Shown piece after piece: positions 42,098-50,640 of a stretch of DNA of 64,000 bases. Location: NCBI GenBank assembly GCA_043228905.1, contig JBHGNT010000015.1, positions 13,640,001 to 13,704,000 of the forward strand, written 5' to 3'. The position numbers and the translations under genes are program-made. Within the stretch, counting starts at the first letter, position 1. Each line of letters begins with the position of its first letter. The stretch comes from Azolla caroliniana. Lineage: Eukaryota > Polypodiophyta. Below the pieces are notes generated by a model. That model searched no databases, was not told where the DNA came from, and saw nothing but the letters and a program-made list of their open reading frames with translations.

Positions 42098-43000
42098 TAT
42101 CTTTCCATTAAGCCCTCTCTCCTTGTTTGTAGCAGGAGAGTCTTTGTCCGATAGTCTGATCGACGTCGTAACCAGTGTTAGCGCTGGCTTTGCAGTCTCC
42201 ATGTTGAAGCGCTTTAGCACTTTGTGGATATAGTCGGACTGTGAGAGTCGGTGAGTCTTGGCCGTCCGATTTCTCTCTATCCTCATGCCCAGTATGTGTC
42301 GGGCTTGTCCTAGTTCCTTCATTGCAAACTTTGCTTGAAGGCTCCGCTTGAGCTTACCAATCTCTGGTTGATTGCTTCCTGCAATTAGCATGTTGTCGAC
42401 ATATAGGATTAGATAGATCCTGGACTCGTCGGCTAGTGTCTGAACATACATGCATGGGTCGGAGTCTGATCTATTGTATCCAAGCTTCCTTATATAGGAG
42501 TCAAACTTCTGGTACCACATCCTTGGCGCTTGTTTGAGGCCATATAGACTTTTCTTCAGTCTGCGTACGAGGTGACTGTCCTCCCCCATCACCGTGAAGC
42601 CTGCTGGTTGAGACATGTATATGTCTTCTTCCAGATCTCCGTGTAGGAATGTCGTCTTTACGTCCATCTGCTCGAGCTCTAAGTTTTCTGTCGCAACAAC
42701 TCCTAGTACGAGTCGAAGGGTCGTCATCTTGACTACTGGTGAGAATATCTCGTCGTAATCGACCCAGTATTCCTGCTTTAATCCTTTTGCAACAACCCGA
42801 GCTTTGTACTTAGGTTTCTCCAAGTCAGATACATATTTGTATCGGAATACCCATTTGCAGGGTAATGCCTTTCTTCCTGCTGGTAGTTCGACCAACTCCC
42901 GTGTTTGATTCTGATGAATCAAGTCCATTTCGAATTTCATGGCCTGTAGCCATGTGTTGGCATCTGGTGCGGCCATAGCTGAAGTCCCCATTGGTTCCAT
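42098..43000 (-). pseudogene. Copia-3 reverse transcriptase with mutated YVDD (YVDN)
   Basis: 302 open codons: APDANTWLQAMKFEMDLIHQ, LPCKWVFRYKYVSDLEKPKY, KARVVAKGLKQEYWVDYDEI, QMDVKTTFLHGDLEEDIYMS, KSLYGLKQAPRMWYQKFDSY, then LILYVDNMLIAG. The second catalytic Asp of YVDD is Asn here, consistent with a CG-to-CA change, and should abolish polymerase activity. The frame ends in NKERGLNGKIC where Copia-4 inserted; it resumes at 37129 as KIPYAS. The linker to integrase is deleted. Confidence 0.94.
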
Positions 43001-43740
43001 AACCGAGAAAGATGCACTTCATTGCATGGGGTGCCAGCTTCGTCCTTTTCTCCCTAGGGATGAACGCATAGGCTTTGCATCTGAATATACGAAGCCTGTC
43101 ATAGGTCGACTGTTTGCCACACCATAGTGCTTGTGGCACTTCGATCTTGATTGCTCTTGATGGTGCTAGATTTATCAGGTACACTGCCGTCTGCAATGCC
43201 TCGGCCCAGAATTCCAGCTTCAGTTCGGCTTGCTGGATCATTGCCGTCATCCTCTCCTGGATCGTTCGGTTGATCTATTCAGCCACCCCATTCTGCATGG
43301 GTGTGTAGGGAACGGTCTTTTGATGCTAGATCCCCTTGCTGGACAGGTATTGTTTGAAGGCTCTGGAGGTATACTCGCCTCCGTTGTCGAACCTGAGTGT
43401 TTTCACTCTGTATCCTGATCGGTTCTCTACTTCGGCTATCCACCGAGTGAAGACCTCGAGCGCTTCGTCTTTGGACTTGATGGAATACGCCCAAACTTTC
43501 CGTGTACAATCATCTACAAAGGTGATGAAGTACCAGGATCCTCCTAGTGATCGCTCTGGCATGGGCCCACATATATCTGTGTGCACGAGCTCTAGGGGCT
43601 GTCGTATCGTTTCGTAATGGAGAGAATGCGGACTTCGGATCTGTTTCCCATACCGACAATGCTCGCAGAAGTCCGTCTTTGTCTGGAGTTTTGGGATGTA
43701 GCCTATCGACATCAGCCGATCAAGTCTGGCTGTTTACATA
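43001..43740 (-). pseudogene. Copia-3 integrase
   Basis: From 43712: FCEHCRYGKQIRSPH (end of HHCC), VHTDICGPMPERSLGGSWYF with the first Asp, FVDDCTRKVWAY, LRFDNGGEYTSRAF with the second, a stop after SSKGI (about 43326), PYTPMQNGVAE*IN with the Glu, WAEALQTAVYLIN, CKAYAFIPREKRTKLAP, CIFLGYGTNG. Then the frame jumps straight to the RT start, so the integrase-RT linker is missing. The HHCC N-terminal part is read further right in the protease frame (WHGRLGHM). Confidence 0.9.
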
Positions 43741-44390
43741 TGGCCAAGTCGGCCATGCCATAGGCTCGGGTCGGTCTTTTCGACTACGTTCACGATCCCT
43801 TCAGGGTTGATCACCATCAATGGGTACAGGTTGTTGTACTTGTACCCGCTCCCAATTTTGAGGTTTCCGCGGCTGATTGCCCAAGTCAACTTGTGTAGAG
43901 TCGTTCTGTACCCGTCTTCGGCTAACATGCCGATGGAGACACTCCTCTTCAGATTAGGTACATGCCGAACTTGGTGCAGGGTAATCGTGTTGCCATTTGG
44001 CAATCTGATGGGAACTTCTCCAGTTCCTGCAATGTTGCACTCTTGCCCATTGCCTAGTTGGACTGTGCCGCTGGCTTCGGTTGAGTAGTCCGAAAACCAC
44101 TCTTTGTTGGGGGTTACGTGGAATGTGGTACCGGAGTCCGGTAGCCACGTATGTGCAACTTGTGCACTATATAGGACTTCTCCAATCATCGAGTCCTCTA
44201 GAGAGAGGATTTCTCTGGATCGGGTGTTGGTTACATTTATCTGATTTCCGACAGGAGAGTGGTCCGAGTCGGGACGTCCCTTGATCCACTTGGATCGCCG
44301 ACCATTCTCTTTCCTCTTTATCGACCAACAGTCAGAAACATTATGGCCAACTTTCCTGCAGTGTGTGTAGTACTCACTTGTTCGGCCCAT
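43734..44390 (-). pseudogene. Copia-3 zinc knuckle, protease and pre-integrase region
   Basis: 218 open codons. The start reads YYTHCRKVGHNVSDC, a CCHC knuckle whose first Cys is Tyr, so the finger is impaired. Protease: AHTWLPDSGTTFHVTPNKEW with DSGT in place of the usual DSGA. HLHxVxHVPNLKRSVSIGML-like spacing follows (HQVRHVPNLK), then LWHGRLGHM, the first half of the HHCC module. Confidence 0.88.
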
Positions 44391-44439
44391 TTTTGACTTC
44401 GACCGCTATCGTTCTCCCCTTGGTCTCGATCGACTGTAT

Positions 44440-45113
44440 TGTCGACCGGTTCTGTTGGCTTTTTCTTTCGGTCGACTCTATCAGTTGAACAAATCAATTG
44501 AGTGGTGAGCTTCTACTGACTTGTCGATGGTCAGTCCCATCGACGTTCGCCTAATGTCCTCTGTGAGAACTTGGCCAATTGTTTCGTCCAAATTTAGGAT
44601 CGGCCGGCTATTGGCGTATGTCGTACAGAATACCTCCCAACTCGCTGGCAAGGTTGACAGGAGGGCAAGGGCTTTTACTTCTTTTTCGAAGTTGATCCCT
44701 TGGGACGAGAGCTCTGACAACACCCGACTGAAGCTGTTGATGTGGGAGGTCGCAGGATCGATCTCTTTCATCTTCATGTTATACAACTGCTTTATCAGGA
44801 GCAGTTTTGAAGATGAAGACTTCTTCTCATAAACAACTTGTAACTGCTCCAAGAACGAGAATGTTATTGTCTCTTTCGCCATGCTAAAATAGACATTTTC
44901 AGCCAGATGCATTCGGATCGTGGATCTTGCTATCTTGTCCAATGACTTCCACTCTTCTACTTTCATTTATTAAGGCTTTTCTCTATGTCGAATGGCTTGG
45001 ACCTGCCTTCGGATGATCAACACATCCTACATCATCTCTTTCCATAGGGCAAAATTTTTGCCGTCGAACTTTTTGATTTCAACTCCTGTTCCTGTTCCAG
45101 ACATTGAAGCCAT
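44440..45113 (-). pseudogene. gag: Copia-3 gag
   Basis: Starts at ATG 45113 (MASMSGTGTGVEIKKFDGKN), 88 bases inside the primer site, reads FALWKEMM, meets stops, then runs open for 162 codons from 44966: MKVEEWKSLDKIARSTIRMH, LEQLQVVYEKKSSSSKLLLI, KQLYNMKMKEIDPATSHINS and ALLSTLPASWEVFCTTYANS. This is the UBN2 domain of copia gag, the particle protein. It ends at 44481 in IDLFN. Confidence 0.9.
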
Positions 45114-45200
45114 ATTCTATTCATGGATTTGAGATTTTTGACCTGGTCTTTTCTTTCAGCTTTTTCTTCTGTTTTCTGTTGCCGCCGCATAGCAAAACCA

Positions 45201-45212
45201 GCTCTGATACCA
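45201..45212 (-). other. Primer-binding site of Copia-3
   Basis: Minus-strand TGGTATCAGAGC, identical to the canonical initiator Met-tRNA site, 2 bp from the LTR end. Confidence 0.93.
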
Positions 45213-45214
45213 CT

Positions 45215-45503
45215 TGTAGATGATCTTACGTTTATGCGGAAGCGTTTGTTCAGATCTTATGACTGTGTACAACAAACAACATATGGACAAAACAGAAATA
45301 TGAGAGATTTGAGACTTACACAGATCTAAGCTCTAATGGAAAGCTTCTCGATTATTCCCAACGCGTTTCTCACTCAAAGATTACAATGCTCTTCGTCATC
45401 TATTACAATGTTAGGTCTTCACTTATATACTAAACCCTAACTTATTAACGAGTTCACACTCGGACGGATACAACTTGGAAGGAGTTGGCCTTTTATACCA
45501 ACA
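45215..45503 (-). repeat. 5' LTR of Copia-3
   Basis: 289 bp, paired with 35969-36257, followed by CTCTT. Confidence 0.94.
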
Positions 45504-45599
45504 CTCTTTGTCCCATTCGGAGGGAAAAAATGTAAATTTCACGTAGTGTGCGAATTACACTATGACACTCGCCCCCTCCAAACCCGCACATCCTCCGGT

Positions 45600-46040
45600 A
45601 TGTGCCGAAGTTCCCGATGCCTGTTGTTCGTCTTCATCCGTAGCACTACCCAATTCCTCCCTTATATCAACTATCAATTGTAGACCACATCCTTCGCTTT
45701 CTGCATCACCACGAGCTTTGCCCAATTGCTCCTTTATGTCGTCTTGTCTAGGGTTACATAGGGTTCTTTGTCAGTCCGCTTCTTGAAAATCTTCACCCGT
45801 TTCCCCACTATAGGCAACCGTAGTACTATTCCATCCAACTCGCATAGTTGTTAAGTTCCGTTGTCGAAAACTTTCCGAACCTCGTATGGCCCGAACCACC
45901 TTTTCGCGAACTTCCGTATCATTGTATGTTGATGATCCAGACTACTATCATAGACAATCACCCAATCTCCTTCTTCAATCTTCCGCGGTCGTAGTTGATG
46001 CTTTGTGTTGAATCGGCTTTTGTTCTGGAATCACGCTTCC
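45600..46040 (-). pseudogene. Gypsy-C integrase C-terminal region
   Basis: Minus-strand frame FNTKHQLRPRKIEEGDWVIV, YDSSLDHQHTMIRKFAKRWF, GPYEVRKVFDNGT*QLCELD, PIVGKRVKIFKKR. GDWVxxYDxxLD and KFxxRWFGPYxV are the usual post-core beta-barrel region of gypsy integrases. Stops interrupt it. There is no integrase core upstream. Confidence 0.82.
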
Positions 46041-46760
46041 TGTTGTTGGCGTGTTGCTTTCGCTATGTCTCCATCTGTGAAACCTCATCGTGATAAAGGG
46101 TTGCCCAAGGATCACGGAATGTGAGACCTCATCTTGTACGAAGAAATTTTGGTCGATCTTGACATCCCCAATCTTCACTGTCACATCCAGACAAGCCGCA
46201 AATAAATCCTCCGTTGCTTTAGTGGATGCCCGGATCTTCCATCCATGGTGAGTGTTTATAGGCCACTTCCCCTTCCGGTAGAACTCATTGGACAACAAAT
46301 TGATCTCCGATCCGTGATCAATCAATGCTAGCACGGGCTCTTTGATGTTGCCGATTCGGATCGGAGTCTCTGTAGTTGCACGTGCCCAGTGTGGCCTTGT
46401 GTAGTGGGAGTTCGGAATTTCTTCCTCCACTTCGGTGTCATTCATTAAAACCGTGTTCGCATTTACCCTTGGAGCGTTCTCCTCCGTACTTTGTCTTTTT
46501 CTCTTCACGAGATCCACAAGAAGATCATGAAACTCCTTCTTCGCTATTCTGAGTAATTCCCGAAGCGAAAATTCCACCCGGCTATCGAGGATTCTCTCCT
46601 CGAACACTTTTTTCAAGTACGTTTGTTGTTCGATGTCCGAGGCGAGTTTGAATGCCGGAATCGTCTTTTCTTTCCCCTTCCTTCCGGAATTCCAGTTTTC
46701 TGTTGTCTTTGATGGTCCGGCCGCATCATCCGTCCGCCGTTGTTTCTCGTCTACATACAC
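46041..46760 (-). pseudogene. Gypsy-C aspartic protease with DHG motif
   Basis: 261 open codons on the minus strand. The retroviral-type protease core reads IKEPVLALIDHGSEINLLSN, followed by RKGKWPINT, TVKIGDVKIDQNFFVQDEVS and HSVILGQPF. The catalytic triad is Asp-His-Gly where most proteases have DTG or DSG. DHGSEIN is, to my knowledge, a recurring variant in one group of gypsy polyproteins, so it may be native and not a mutation. N-terminal to it is a charged KRKRQSTEEN linker. The frame ends after the deletion junction. Confidence 0.78.
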
Positions 46761-46841
46761 CTCATGTCAATGAGACAATCCCATCTCGTAGCTTCTCGGA
46801 TGCCTTCCGGTGTGCTTCAGATATCATTGGAATCGGTTTTC

Positions 46842-47378
46842 TCAGGGTTTTCTAGCACTTCTGGCCAAAAAGACGCATTTGCTCCTGATGACTCCCCGAC
46901 ACGTATTTCCCGTAGTTGTCGCATAATTGCTTTTCGCCGCTATTTCCTCCTCGACGACCTTCTTCATGCCGCCTTTCTGGAAGTTCGGTCGGAGTGGCTT
47001 CCGAGAGTCCATCGAATGGATCTGATTTCCCTCGTAGTAGATAAGATCCCGTCGTAACGCCTCCTTGTGCTCGTCGCAATCCCTCTGATCATGTTCGGTG
47101 TTATCACACCATATGCACCGACAGTCCATATACTTGGAGCTTGTGGGACGGTCATCCGACTTCAGATTCTCCATTTCTTTTAGCAACTGCTCCACCATGG
47201 TTGCATCGATTCCCTTCTCGGTCGTAGTCTCTCAAGCCCTCAATTGATGGTCTTCCAATCCGGATCTCGGTTTCGGAATCGGATCTGAATCCCTCTTTTC
47301 TTCGTGAGCAAGCCATTGCCCCTTCTTCGTGTATTGCGTGACAATATCTCGCACGTTGTCGTGTGAATCTTCTCACAC
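46842..47378 (-). pseudogene. gag: Gypsy-C gag C-terminus with zinc knuckle
   Basis: Minus-strand frames read TQYTKKGQWLAHEEKRDSDP (about 47270-47335), then MVEQLLKEMENLKSDDRPTS, CRCIWCDNTEHDQRDCDEHK, and LIYYEGNQIHSMDSRKPLRP with a GGMKKVVEEE tail. The CX2CX4-5HX4C knuckle (CIWCDNTEHDQRDC) fits RNA binding. The N-terminal part of gag is missing at the right end. Confidence 0.75.
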
Positions 47379-47576
47379 TATGTAAAAAAAAAAAAAAAAA
47401 AATAAAAGTACTTTATATTAGCTTAATGGCATGTTATAGAAGATGGATGTTTGAGAAGATAGGGAAAATAGAACTATTATTTATCCCACATAGATAGGAA
47501 ACTTAAGGCCCTGGCTATATAAGCACCTTGAGACCCTCATTTTCATTTGTGCTAAGAGCACTTTGGCCATTTTGTC
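47379..47576 (+). other. Poly-A junction followed by a TATA-containing stretch
   Basis: A run of 19-20 adenines with one following T (47383-47403) separates Gypsy-C from unrelated AT-rich DNA. Further on, TTATCCCACATAG (about 47487) and CTATATAAGC (about 47515-47524) are about 25 bp apart. This spacing resembles the upstream element and TATA box of plant snRNA genes, though no snRNA follows. It could equally be an ordinary TATA promoter or LTR promoter. Confidence 0.4.
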
Positions 47577-47858
47577 TTGATGGATGATGGTGGCCAAGTT
47601 CCCAAAACCGGAAATCGGCTAGTAAGCAAAACCAGAACCCGGTCGGGAAGCAAAACCCGAAACCGCCCGGTAAGCAAAACTAAAAGAAGAAGCTATGCAA
47701 CTAAAAGTAGAGGCCATGCAACAAAAAGGGGACATGCATATGATCAATGGGGAACTCCATATATATTCCATTTTTTTTTCCTACACTCATACTCTCTCTC
47801 CATTAATTTTCTTTTCCTTCTTAGCTCCCTTATCTTAGGGAAGCCATATCTCTCATAA
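47577..47858 (+). CDS. Unrecognised small ORF (94 aa) downstream of a TATA box
   Basis: The frame starts MMDDGGQVPKTGNRLV 53 bp after a TATATAA. Its N-terminal half is basic and repetitive, from a 24-bp tandem repeat (AAGCAAAACC(C/A)GAA...CCGG, 47624-47683) giving SKTRTRSGSKTRNRPVSKTK. The C-terminal half is hydrophobic (HFFFLHSYSLSINFLFLLSS), mostly from a pyrimidine-rich stretch. It resembles no family I know. It may be a chance frame, a captured gene piece or a leader of a miniature element. Confidence 0.25.
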   Translation: MMDDGGQVPKTGNRLVSKTRTRSGSKTRNRPVSKTKRRSYATKSRGHATKRGHAYDQWGTPYIFHFFFLHSYSLSINFLFLLSSLILGKPYLS

Positions 47859-48019
47859 ACCCTAATTTCCCTACGGAAGCCATAAGCCTCATAAACCCCA
47901 ATTTCCCTATGGAAGCCATAAGACTCATAAACCCTAATTTTCCTACGGAAGTCATAAGGCTCATAAACCCTAATTTCCCTACGGAAGCCATAAGACTCAA
48001 AAACCCTAATTTTCTATAG
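47840..48019. repeat. 36-bp minisatellite, five units
   Basis: Units start at 47840, 47876, 47912, 47948 and 47984, each GAAGCCATAAG(A/C/G)CTCATAA followed by ACCCTAATTTCCCTACG, with a few substitutions. Because 36 is a multiple of three, all six frames repeat; on the minus strand an open frame of LGFM(S/R)LM(A/T)S(V/I)GK runs through it and into copia sequence. AAACCCTAA resembles one telomere unit plus two bases. Function unknown. Confidence 0.95.
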
Positions 48020-48030
48020 AATCCATATCT

Positions 48031-48872
48031 TAATTTCCTCTTATCTATTACTCTAGTAATCTCCATGAACGCATGCATCTCTCCCTCCATATTGGCATGC
48101 CAATTTGCGTCTTTTGCTACTTCTACGTAGCTCTCTAGCTCATGCACTGCTGCCACCTTCATGATGTACGCATAATGATGCGCTATGTATTCGTTATACC
48201 CATACCGTTTGACAGGTTTCTTCTGGCGGGTGGATCAACGCAACTTCTCGTTAGCCAATTTCAAGGCCCTCTTGGCTAGCTTGGACTTCGTCTCTGAAGG
48301 TCTGTCTTCGTTCTTTCCGGAGTCGAACTCATTCCAATCCGACTCGTCTCTGTCGGTGGCGCATTTCGACATCTTCTTCTTCCCCTTCTCTTTGTGCGTG
48401 AACCGTTTGCTCGGTTCCTTGCGTGGGGAGAGCACGACCGAGTCTCCACCACTTGCCAGCTCGTCATCTGACTGGTCGTTTTGACTCAGTCGCTCGTTTG
48501 GCCCAGCTAGCCGGAATGAGATCGGACTCTCATCTAGAGTAGGAAATCCTTCTTCATCTTCTGCCTAGATCAGTTTGGGCTCATTGGCCTCATCCTCCGG
48601 AATCGGGTCGGAGTCGGACATAAGAGTCAGTAGAGAGTACTATGATGCCGATTCATTGAACTTGACATCTCAGCTTACTTGGACTGTTTGTGTCCGGGGG
48701 CTATTGCACTTATAACCCTTTTGCTCATGTGAGTAGCCGACTAGGATGCACTTCTCTGACTTCGGTTTCAGTTTTCTCCGCTTCTTATCCATCATATGCA
48801 CATATGCAAGCTACTGTACCAAATATCTTAAGGTGCCTTAGATTTGGCTTCCCCTTAAATTTCTGAAATGGT
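48031..48872 (-). pseudogene. Copia-1-family fragment (integrase C-terminus to RT start)
   Basis: In element sense from 48872: KPNLRHLKIFG (integrase C-terminus), KRRKLKPKSEKCILVGYSHE, a decayed linker, KRFTHKEKGKKKMSK and SKLAKRALKLANEKLR, RYGYNEYIAHHYAY, MKVAAVHELESYVEVAKDAN and WHANMEGEMHAFME, where RT breaks off at the minisatellite. Frameshifts are frequent. It overlaps in content with the copy at 53012-59822, so it is a separate insertion. Confidence 0.85.
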
Positions 48873-49142
48873 TCTAATGGTAGCACGGGCTGGTGAGGCA
48901 TTCTGGCTTGTTCGGTTAGTTGGCCCATTTGCTGACATACGCATTCTTTAGCGTACCGGACTGCATTCCTTCAATATTGTTGGCCACCATAGTCCACTCT
49001 GCCATATTTTCCTTGCCGTAGTGTCTCCGACATAATGTCCTCCAACCACTCCGCAATGTGCTTCGCGCAATATTATTCCCTTTTCATCGTTGCGCACTGC
49101 ACACCGCCATATGCCATCTGCGCCTTTGTGGTACAGTGTGTC
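48873..49142 (-). pseudogene. Gypsy-B integrase N-terminal zinc region
   Basis: Minus-strand pieces include an ECVCQQMGQLTEQARMPHQP frame (about 48890-48960) ending LPLEPFQ at the junction. CxxC-Q-x-GQ and PxxxLPLEPFQ match the HHCC end and start of the core of gypsy integrases. No catalytic core is present beyond the junction. Confidence 0.75.
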
Positions 49143-49754
49143 CTATAATAGACATAAGTGCCGGCTTTGAACCGCTAAGTGTTTCCTTTCGTCTCTATTC
49201 ATCTCCTCCAGAGGTAAGCCGGTGCTCAGAAATTGGTGCATGTTGGTGAGCGACTTGTCTTCCTCTGGGACCGTACCATCCGTTGCCATTTCTGCTGTGA
49301 CTCTAAACAGCTTTGCATCCGGAGAGTCTTCTGGGACGCCGTCACCGGTTTCGCTGGAATCTAACCGGCTCAAATAGTCTGCTACCGCATGTTGTATGCC
49401 GGGTCGGTGGAATATCTTGAACTCAAATTCTTGTAATAATAACGTCCACCGGGCTAGCTTACCGGTGAGTGATGCTTTGGACACCAAGTAGAGGAGCGCC
49501 GAATGATCTACGTGAAAGGAAAATTTCCTTCCCAACAGATAGTGTCTAAACTTGGTGACATTGTAGATCATACCCAAGGCCTCCCTTTCCGTTGTGGAAT
49601 AATTACGTTCTGCTTGGGACAACTTCCGGCTGGCATAATACACTGGCCGGTACCATTTCGGTTCTATAAGTTGCATAAGCGCGCTCCCGATTGCGATGTC
49701 GGACGCGTCAACAAACATATGGAACTCTTTAGACCAATCCAATGATTGCACCAC
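49143..49754 (-). pseudogene. Gypsy-B RNase H
   Basis: 203 open codons. EFHMFVDASDIAIGSALMQL contains the first catalytic Asp, VYYASRKLSQAERNYSTTER the Glu region, LLGRKFSFHVDHSALLYLVS the next Asp, then LARWTLLLQEFEFKIFHRPG and HAVADYLSRLD with the last acidic residue. This is the gypsy RT-RNase H module (RVT RNaseH-like). No stop lies within it; it ends at 49143 before the integrase zinc region. Confidence 0.92.
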
Positions 49755-50640
49755 CGACGCTTCTCACAATAGTACTTTTAGTGCCCAGTAAGCCTGGTCT
49801 TCTGTGTTCGTCCATCGGAACGGTGTCCGATGTACCGCGGTATGCAATGGTGTAGCCAGGTCTGCCAAATACCGGAGCATTTGGCTATGCCACCGAATTT
49901 GTCCTAAGAACCGGCTTAGTGCCTTTGCCGTGGTTGGTGCCGGTGCCTCCAGGATTGCTTTTACTTTGTTCGGATCCACTGCGATGTTGTCCTTGCTCAC
50001 TATGTGGCCCAGTAACGCTCCACTAGTTACTTCGAACACGCATTTTGTTGGGTTAAGGCTTAGCCGGTAAACCCTACATTTCTCCAAACATAGTCGGAGG
50101 TGTTGAAGGTGATCCCCCTTCACGGCTATAAACAGCGAAGTCGTCCAAGAACACCTGCATGAATGCCGGAATGAATTCTCCGAAAATCTCCATGATGATC
50201 CGCTGGAAGGTTGTCGGCGCCGTTTTCAGTCCGAACATCATCACTACGGCAACAAAGACTCCCCATTCGGTGACAAAAACGGTTGTCTCCTAGTCGGCGG
50301 GGTGCATCCGGATCTGATTATAGCCCCTGAAACCGACAAGAAAACTATACACCTCATGACCGGCGACCGCATCCAGGACTCCATCCGTGAATGGAAGTGG
50401 GAAGGTGTCCGTTACCGTAGCCACATTCAATTTCCAGTAGTCAACATACACTCTTATCTTACCGTTCTTTTTGGGTACTACGACTATCGGACTGAGCCAT
50501 GTGGCTTTCTTTACCGGTCAGATGAAGCCCACTCTTAGCAACTTGTCGATTTCTTCTTTGACTTTTGCTGCGTAATTCGGGTTCATCCGGTAACGCCGTT
50601 GCGCTACCGGTTTGGCATCTTTACTCAGATGTATCTGGTG
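49755..50640 (-). pseudogene. Gypsy-B reverse transcriptase
   Basis: In sense: PVAQRRYRMNPNYAAKVKEE, IDKLLRVGFI then TGA, TWLSPIVVVPKKNGKIRVYV, DYWKLN, TFPLPFTDGVLDAVAGHEVY, a TAG at HPAD*ETTVF, MMFGLKTAPTTFQRIIMEIF and FMQVFLDDFAVYS, with FLDD where YMDD or FIDD is usual; both Asp are kept. The thumb/connection follows in open frame (50123-49764): HLRLCLEKCRVYRLSLNPTK, FLGQIRWHSQMLRYLADLAT. Two stops and a short shift near 50124 inactivate it. Confidence 0.9.

Larger units (their letters stand above)
35969..45503 (-). mobile_element. Copia-3: full-length Ty1/copia, TSD CTCTT
   Basis: Two 289-bp LTRs (35969-36257 and 45215-45503) and perfect CTCTT duplications (35964-35968 and 45504-45508). 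A canonical primer site (TGGTATCAGAGC on the minus strand, 45201-45212) adjoins the right LTR, so the element reads right to left. gag (45113-44440), protease, integrase, RT and RNase H are all present, interrupted by Copia-4 at 37130-42097. Without the guest it is about 4.6 kb. Stops occur in each domain and the RT box is mutated. It is distinct from Copia-1 and Copia-4 in sequence. Confidence 0.95.
45504..47378 (-). mobile_element. Gypsy-C: LTR fragment plus gag/protease and integrase C-terminus, core deleted
   Basis: In element sense from 47378: gag C-terminus with a zinc knuckle, aspartic protease, then a direct junction (about 46040) to the integrase C-terminus, a polypurine tract (45568-45582, GGAGGGGGCGAG) and an LTR start TGTCATAG (45567) continuing at 35968 after Copia-3. 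RT, RNase H and the integrase core are deleted, and no 5' LTR is seen at the right end, where a poly-A run abuts. It is a different lineage from Gypsy-A and Gypsy-B. Confidence 0.8.

Noticed and set aside
45975-46760. Host aspartic protease gene
   Set aside because: The flanking zinc knuckle, integrase barrel, polypurine tract and LTR show it is gypsy gag-pol.
47480-47560. snRNA gene promoter
   Set aside because: The CCCACAT and TATA spacing is suggestive but no U-snRNA-like sequence follows.
47840-48019. CRISPR array
   Set aside because: Units are contiguous with no unique spacers, and the context is plant nuclear retroelements. It is a minisatellite.
47840-48019. Interstitial telomere array
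   Set aside because: Only AAACCCTAA within a 36-bp unit matches; there are no consecutive TTTAGGG units.
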